A stretch of 64,000 bases of DNA, from the NCBI GenBank assembly GCA_025617375.2, contig JAMYGW020000002.1, positions 992,001 to 1,056,000 of the forward strand. Direction: 5' to 3'. Shown here piece by piece: positions 59,546 to 64,000 of this stretch (its first letter is position 1; each line of letters opens with the position of its first letter). A program made the translations under genes and the position numbers. Origin of the DNA: Acarospora socialis. Lineage: Eukaryota; Ascomycota; Lecanoromycetes; Acarosporales; Acarosporaceae. The notes beneath the pieces are model-generated. The model did not search any database. It was not told the DNA's origin and saw only the letters and a program-made list of their open reading frames with translations.

Positions 59546-59583
59546 GCTTAGGGCCCGACCTCGCAGTCGGGCTGGCCTTTGCC
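59546..59583. repeat. Dispersed hairpin element, copy B
   Basis: Starts gcttagggcccgacc. The 7-bp stem gcccgac/gtcgggc is fully paired. Most differences from copy A preserve pairing. Confidence 0.6.
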
Positions 59584-60268
59584 ATAGTGGTCTAAACATC
59601 CTAACATTAGAATCTCCCCAAAAAACTCTTGCTTTCTAAAGTATTTCAATGATGAGTTCAGTACTGACTGTTGAAGAAGCTTGGATTTTGAGCTCACAGC
59701 ATGTTCTGCACGAAAAGAAAGCAGTCAACCCGATCACCATCAACCGGTTACAACTCTCCCGTCACCTCCGCGTTCCCCACCTCCGCACTTTCGACCACTG
59801 ACGCCAGAACATGCGACCGATTGAGGGAATTCGTCCAACTTTTCCGGATCGGTCTGTTGCTATGACAGATCATTCTATCAGACTGTTTGACAGTTGAATT
59901 TGGTCGAGATCGAAGGTCGGTTTTCTGACAAAAAGAAACTTTTTCTTGAAGGCATGAGCCGCGAGGATTCTGAATATCGTTAGATGGGTTGTGGCTATGG
60001 AGTACCTCACCTAGTATATGGAAAATTGTAGGGTTTACGAACCATGTTGCTCTACCAATATAGGTGACCCTCTAGGGAGCTTCCATGAGTACTACGTAGA
60101 GTACTTTCCCAATATTTCAACATCAACCAAACAACATACTAAGTACTGTACAGAGGGCTTCAACAGTATCGTATCTCGACTGATGCCTCATTCAATATCT
60201 ATACACACACTGCTGGGGCGCTCCTCATGAATATATTCTTTGAGCGATGACACATCGGCAATCATATC

Positions 60269-60309
60269 CGGTATCACGTATCGTTGTGGTTTACTACTTC
60301 CGATACATC
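60269..60309 (+). repeat. Inverted 41-nt fragment of the tRNA-like gene
   Basis: Identical over 41 nt to the reverse complement of 60,698-60,738, covering D-arm 3' half, anticodon arm and variable loop. The acceptor and T arm are absent. Confidence 0.75.
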
Positions 60310-60672
60310 TGATCGAAAGGCCTTGCTAAACATGCCTACAAAAGAGCCATTATCAGTAGAATTAGGATCTCTGCAGTCACCTTGAGACGAAGTACTTGAG
60401 GAATGGCCGAGGCTGCAGGAAATGACTGAACCTAGCTTACTCATTGAGGTAGCATGCCCTATCCGCGCCAGCATCACGGAGTACCCCATGGTTACGTGAC
60501 TGCCAAAGTACTCAAAAACAGTCCAAGAAAGGGCCAAAAGAACCCTCTACTTCTGCGAGGTTTTGAACCAGCACTCATTGGCTTCATAGGACGATAACAA
60601 TACGTGGTTACCGCCGGACCTTCACTGCGGAGCCCTGAGGGGGTGATGGTATGGTAAAATGAGTCAAAAATG

Positions 60673-60753
60673 TGACAGGTCTGGGAGTCGAACCCAGGAT
60701 GTATCGGAAGTAGTAAACCACAACGATACGTGATACCGCTTCACCAACCTATC
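60673..60753 (-). tRNA. tRNA-like gene, probably tRNA-His(GTG), with short intron
   Basis: On the minus strand the parts are: acceptor GATAGGT/ACCTGTC (one G-U pair) with discriminator A; D arm GTG...CAC with A-box TGGTGAAGCGG; anticodon stem TATCG/CGATA around a 17-nt loop; T arm CTGGG TTCGACT CCCAG (B box GGTTCGACTCC); then a T5 terminator 3 nt after the end. Reading the loop as TT-GTG-G, a 10-nt intron (TTTACTACTT), then C gives anticodon GTG (His). Introns are unusual for this isotype, the D stem is short, and a partial inverted copy lies nearby, so it could be a tRNA pseudogene or a tRNA-derived repeat. Confidence 0.6.
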
Positions 60754-62863
60754 AATTGGTCGAATGTCATCTTCCAAGTTGATACAATACCATACTCTAG
60801 CAGACAGTGGTGTTATTGTGAAGAGAGCGCTTCAAATGATTATATATCGCTAATTTTGTCGCTGCGCTAATATTATAGCCGGGGCCCGAGCTCCAGCCCG
60901 CTGGTGAGACATTGGAAAGTGCAGGATATGGAAGGTGCACCTTCTACGTACGGAGTGGTACTATCTATAATCATCTACATTCATACCAGCAGGGGTCTGT
61001 AAGGCAGAAGTATCGAGCTTCTACCAATCGGGAAGATCTAAACAGTTACACCCACGTGGTGCCTTCCTGATTATTCTCGATTTGCCTAATCTGGAAGCAA
61101 CAGCGACGTCAGCAAGATAAGAGCCCCGTCCGAGACGCGACACACTCGCTAACCTTATTCTAACGAAGTAGCGTGACTAGATCTATATGGAACATGTGAA
61201 GACGATAATATTGCGCTCCAAGAGCTTGAGTCTGTTCTGAGCAACACCGCAGATTCCGACTAACCAATCTATCATATAATCCGACACCATATTCATAAAG
61301 TCGAAGCAGGGGAAGGCCTGCTTAGTAGTCACTGATGCAATATAATAAAAGACGAATTGACAGCAGTCAATTTCCTTATAATCACTATCGCTACCGGCTT
61401 TAAGAGGGCAAATACCCCATTTTCCTACGGTATCATAGACGTTCAACATGCAAACTAAAGACCTACAGACAGCCCTAGATTGCTCCACCAACCTCATAAT
61501 CTGAGACGTTCAACGGCCACCGAAAAACCAGGGCTGCAGTTACTTGAGGACTTCAGACCTTCTGAATTCCATACGACGTTCGACAAACATGCAGAAAAGC
61601 TGCGGTACCACTAGGAGGACTTTCCACTGACTTGGCTGACCTGAGACGTTCGACAGAGACGCGCTGTTAAACTCACATAAAGTCCAGAGGGGCCCCAGCA
61701 CCTCCAAACGGCCTGAGACGTTCAATGGCCATCCCTAATAACCCCCTAGCGTGCCTCGCTCTAAAGGTGACAAGGCCCTGCAGCGATATCAGACATCAGA
61801 CCCACGCTCGGCATCACAGTACTCTGACTGCCATCACGGAGCAATGAAGCTGCTGAGACGTTCGACGAGCAACTTGTTGGAGCCTTAAAATGACTAGCTC
61901 CATAAACTCGCTAGGGCAGAAGTCGCGCCTAGGTAGTAAGGTAGGGCAAAGCTCCCCTAAGCCCAGTGCCGTCATCCCTAAATCACCATCGTCATTCAAC
62001 TAGATCCCACCGATCTTTCAATTCTCTTCTTTTGTTATGTTGTATCACTCGCGCAATTGGCTGTGTATAGCAAACTCGCCCCAGGAGCTATTATCCAAAT
62101 CTATCCAACACAACAAAGCATCCTCGACCGAACAGTTGAGTGTACTAACAGCGCGGGGCATGAAGTATCATAAGCCACTATGCGTGACAGCTCATCACAG
62201 CCAGGGTGTGATTCCAAAGCCTTGGAGGTACTCTTTACTACTGCTACCAAGGTCATTCTCCTCGCCCGTCAGAAGATCGAAGAGAGGATTTGCTTGCCTA
62301 GCCGCCCTTCCAAACCGCCTCGTGTACCCACTGATGGATGAACCACAACCATACGGACAACACCCCTCGCCGGTCAGCAACTCTGTGTTATACTACAGTA
62401 GTAAGCTATCTCGTCGAATCACCTTCGAGGATTCTAGGCGGTAGTACTGTGCCCCTAGACTTATCGCTGTACAAAGCGCATTTCAGGCGGTCCAAGCGTG
62501 TCGAGAGCCTCCAGCAATCTGGTGTGGCAGATGGTGCTAGACGCCGAGATAGCTACACTCATCCGTACCCGGAGAGCTCCAGTTGTCATGTCTCTCGGGT
62601 CTTGTTCATGCAATGTCGGGGAGTGTTCTCGGTTTAATTTTCTATTCTACGGGCATGACTTGAAGCAAGTAATAGGCCCGTTCATTACTCGCATAAGTCG
62701 TCTGTATTCATCATCCAGATACAAAAGATCTCATTTCATAGCCATTGTACGCTCCAGCCTCGGGCTCACAGTTTGGATCTTTCGGCAATCATTGCGTAGC
62801 CCTTGGGATATGACTCTGCTCTCGCCGTTAGCATAATTGATATCACTGTCGGAGTACGGAGTG
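60754..62863. other. Gene-poor region with about 70-bp period repeat
   Basis: Apart from the GACGTTC array (61,438-61,870), no feature was recognised. A + frame at 62,037-62,444 is open, but its content (Ser/Leu/Arg-rich, no motif) does not look coding. Confidence 0.45.
61438..61870. repeat. Degenerate array, about 70-bp period, core GACGTTCRA
   Basis: The core gacgttc occurs at 61438, 61505, 61575, 61645, 61717 and 61857, spacings 67, 70, 70, 72 and 140 (two periods). Four copies share the longer ctgagacgttcraYRG form. Sequence between cores is largely unrelated, so it is the core and spacing, not the whole unit, that is conserved. Confidence 0.65.
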
Positions 62864-64000
62864 TCACCGACCTATAGCATCCCTCGTAATCTGCCCAATA
62901 TTCTGAAAACCACCGACATTCATCAAAATGTCAAAGTCCGCCAGCAGACTCTTCATCACATGCCGCACGCCCGGCTCGCCCATGATACTAAGCCCCCAGA
63001 TCCACAAGCGGCCCACGAAGACGAACTTCGCACCCAACGCCAGCGCCTTGAAGATATCCGCTCCGCCTCTGATCCCGGAGTCGTACATGATGTACGTCTT
63101 ATCGCCCACGGCCTCGACAATCTTCTCGAGCGCATCCAGCGACGCTATGGCGCCATCGACTTGCCGCCCGGCGTGGTTTGACACCACGATGCCATCGCAT
63201 CCAATCTCCACGCACTTCTTCGCGTCCTCGACGCTCTGAATCCCCTTAATGCAAAAGGGCTTCCCGCCGCTGATCCGCTTCCACGCCTCCATCAGCCAGG
63301 GCATGCGTTCCCAGCTCTGAGCGCGGCCGTGCCAGACTTTATCGATCCAGAGCGCCCCTGCGCGCTGCGGGTCCTTCTTGGGGTCGATACCTTCCTCCGC
63401 GAGGCGTTTCTGGAAGACGGGGTCGGTGAGACCCAGGTCGGCGCCGACGCCGCGGTAGAAGGCGTAGTTGCCCGTCGCGACGTCGTCGTGGCGCCAGCCC
63501 AGCTGCCAGGTGTCGGTGGTGAGGATGCAGGCGGTGAAGCCGGACTTGTGGGCGCGTTCCAGGAGCGAGATGGTTAGTTCGTCGTCGTGCGGCATGTAGA
63601 GTTGGAAGAAGCGCGGACCGGCGCCGTTGGCTTCGGCGACGGCTTCGATGGATGTCGAGCCGGCGGTGCTGAGGCAGTAGGGAAGGTTGAGTTCTTTGGC
63701 GACGGTCGCCACGGGGAGCTCGCCGAGAGGGTGGTAGATTTTGTTGATGCCAATTGGCGCAAAGCCAATCGGCGCAGAGACTTTGTGCCCGAAGATTGTG
63801 GTCGTGGTGTCGCGGAGGTTGGTGTCAACGAGTTGGCGGGGAATGATGCGGTGCCGGTAGAAGGCTTGGCGGTTGGCAAGGTGGGTGTAGGATTGGCCGG
63901 CGTTGGAGGAGGCGTAGAACCTAGTATAACAGGCCCATTAGTAAAGGTGATAGTATCAGAGACTAGGACGGGGCGAGATACCAGCCGCCTTGAGTGAGCT
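62864..64000 (-). CDS. FMN-dependent alpha-hydroxy-acid oxidase / lactate monooxygenase-like (partial)
   Basis: It runs off the right edge. Exon 62864-63920, intron 63921-63981, and the end of an upstream exon 63982-64000 are in frame (LTQGGW joined to FYASSNAGQSYTHLANR). The visible 359 residues cover most of the FMN barrel: FAPIGINKIYHPLGE, FFQLYMPHDDE, TTDTWQLGWR, FCIKGIQSVEDAKK, active-site SNHAGRQVDGA and YDSGIRGGADIFKALALGA. Sequence style matches fungal lactate 2-monooxygenase/oxidase-like proteins rather than the b2-type enzyme at 33,325, and no cytochrome b5 domain is in view. It oxidises a 2-hydroxy acid such as lactate; the exact substrate and product are inferred. The 5' end lies beyond 64,000. 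Confidence 0.88.

Larger units (their letters stand above)
58151..60672. other. Gene-poor region with dispersed repeats
   Basis: No protein gene was recognised. It holds a duplicated hairpin element (58,896-58,934 and 59,546-59,583), a second shared word block (58,961-58,993 and 60,218-60,250), and a fragment of the tRNA-like sequence (60,269-60,309). These look like relics of one degraded repeat family. Confidence 0.5.

Noticed and set aside
61438-61870. Eroded leucine-rich or ankyrin repeats
   Set aside because: Neither strand gives Leu-rich or ankyrin consensus residues at the 70-bp period, and the period is not consistently a multiple of three.
62037-62444. 135-codon plus-strand open frame
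   Set aside because: No domain, membrane segment or family-like segment; composition not convincing as protein.
25429-64000. Secondary-metabolite gene cluster
   Set aside because: Tailoring-type enzymes are present, but there is no PKS, NRPS, terpene synthase, cluster transporter or pathway transcription factor in the window.

Overview
The window is nuclear DNA of a filamentous ascomycete (Pezizomycotina). The evidence is multi-exon genes with 42-125 bp introns (GTAAGT-like donors, CTAAC/CTGAC branch points) and typical filamentous-fungal families: several P450s, SAT4-type rhodopsin-domain proteins, a tannase/feruloyl esterase, an NB-ARC/TPR NLR-like protein, a flavocytochrome b2-like enzyme and an AsaB/CmcJ-like hydroxylase. 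I cannot name the species.

Two compartments meet at about 25,075. Left (1-25,075): a gene-free AT-rich block of dead transposons. It is almost completely free of the dinucleotides CG, CC and GG; only a handful of exceptions were seen by eye. CA/TG and CT/AG remain common. As a result Gly, Pro, Trp and CGN-Arg codons are nearly absent, and conserved Trp positions read as TGA. This is C-to-T mutation of RIP type, but the surviving context (C kept before A or T) is the opposite of the classical Neurospora CpA preference. Recognisable in it are three hAT-family remnants (two forming a 1.66 kb inverted repeat around a 6.4 kb spacer), two oppositely oriented 13-bp minisatellite arrays inside that spacer, one full-length Ty1/Copia element with LTRs (15,600-21,070), a truncated second Copia copy, a solo LTR, and small nested insertions.

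Right (25,076-64,000): ordinary fungal base composition. In order: a small hypothetical protein (-), AsaB/CmcJ-like hydroxylase (-), NLR-like NB-ARC/TPR protein (+), aldo/keto reductase with an apparently missing catalytic Tyr (+), flavocytochrome b2-type lactate dehydrogenase (+), an 894-aa multi-TM surface protein (-), P450 (-), P450 (+), SAT4 protein (+), P450 pseudogene (+), P450 with an apparent one-base frameshift (+), SAT4 protein (+), tannase/feruloyl esterase (-), a tRNA-like gene (-), and a lactate oxidase/monooxygenase-like FMN enzyme running off the right edge (-).

The gene set is oxidative and accessory: four P450 loci, two alpha-hydroxy-acid FMN enzymes, a hydroxylase, a reductase, an esterase and two SAT4 proteins. 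There is no polyketide synthase, NRPS or terpene synthase backbone in view, so I do not call it a biosynthetic cluster. An NLR, P450 decay and a flanking transposon block fit a fast-evolving accessory region. The 58.2-62.8 kb stretch lacks protein genes but holds unexplained repeats: a duplicated hairpin, an inverted tRNA fragment, and a roughly 70-bp period array with a conserved GACGTTC core.
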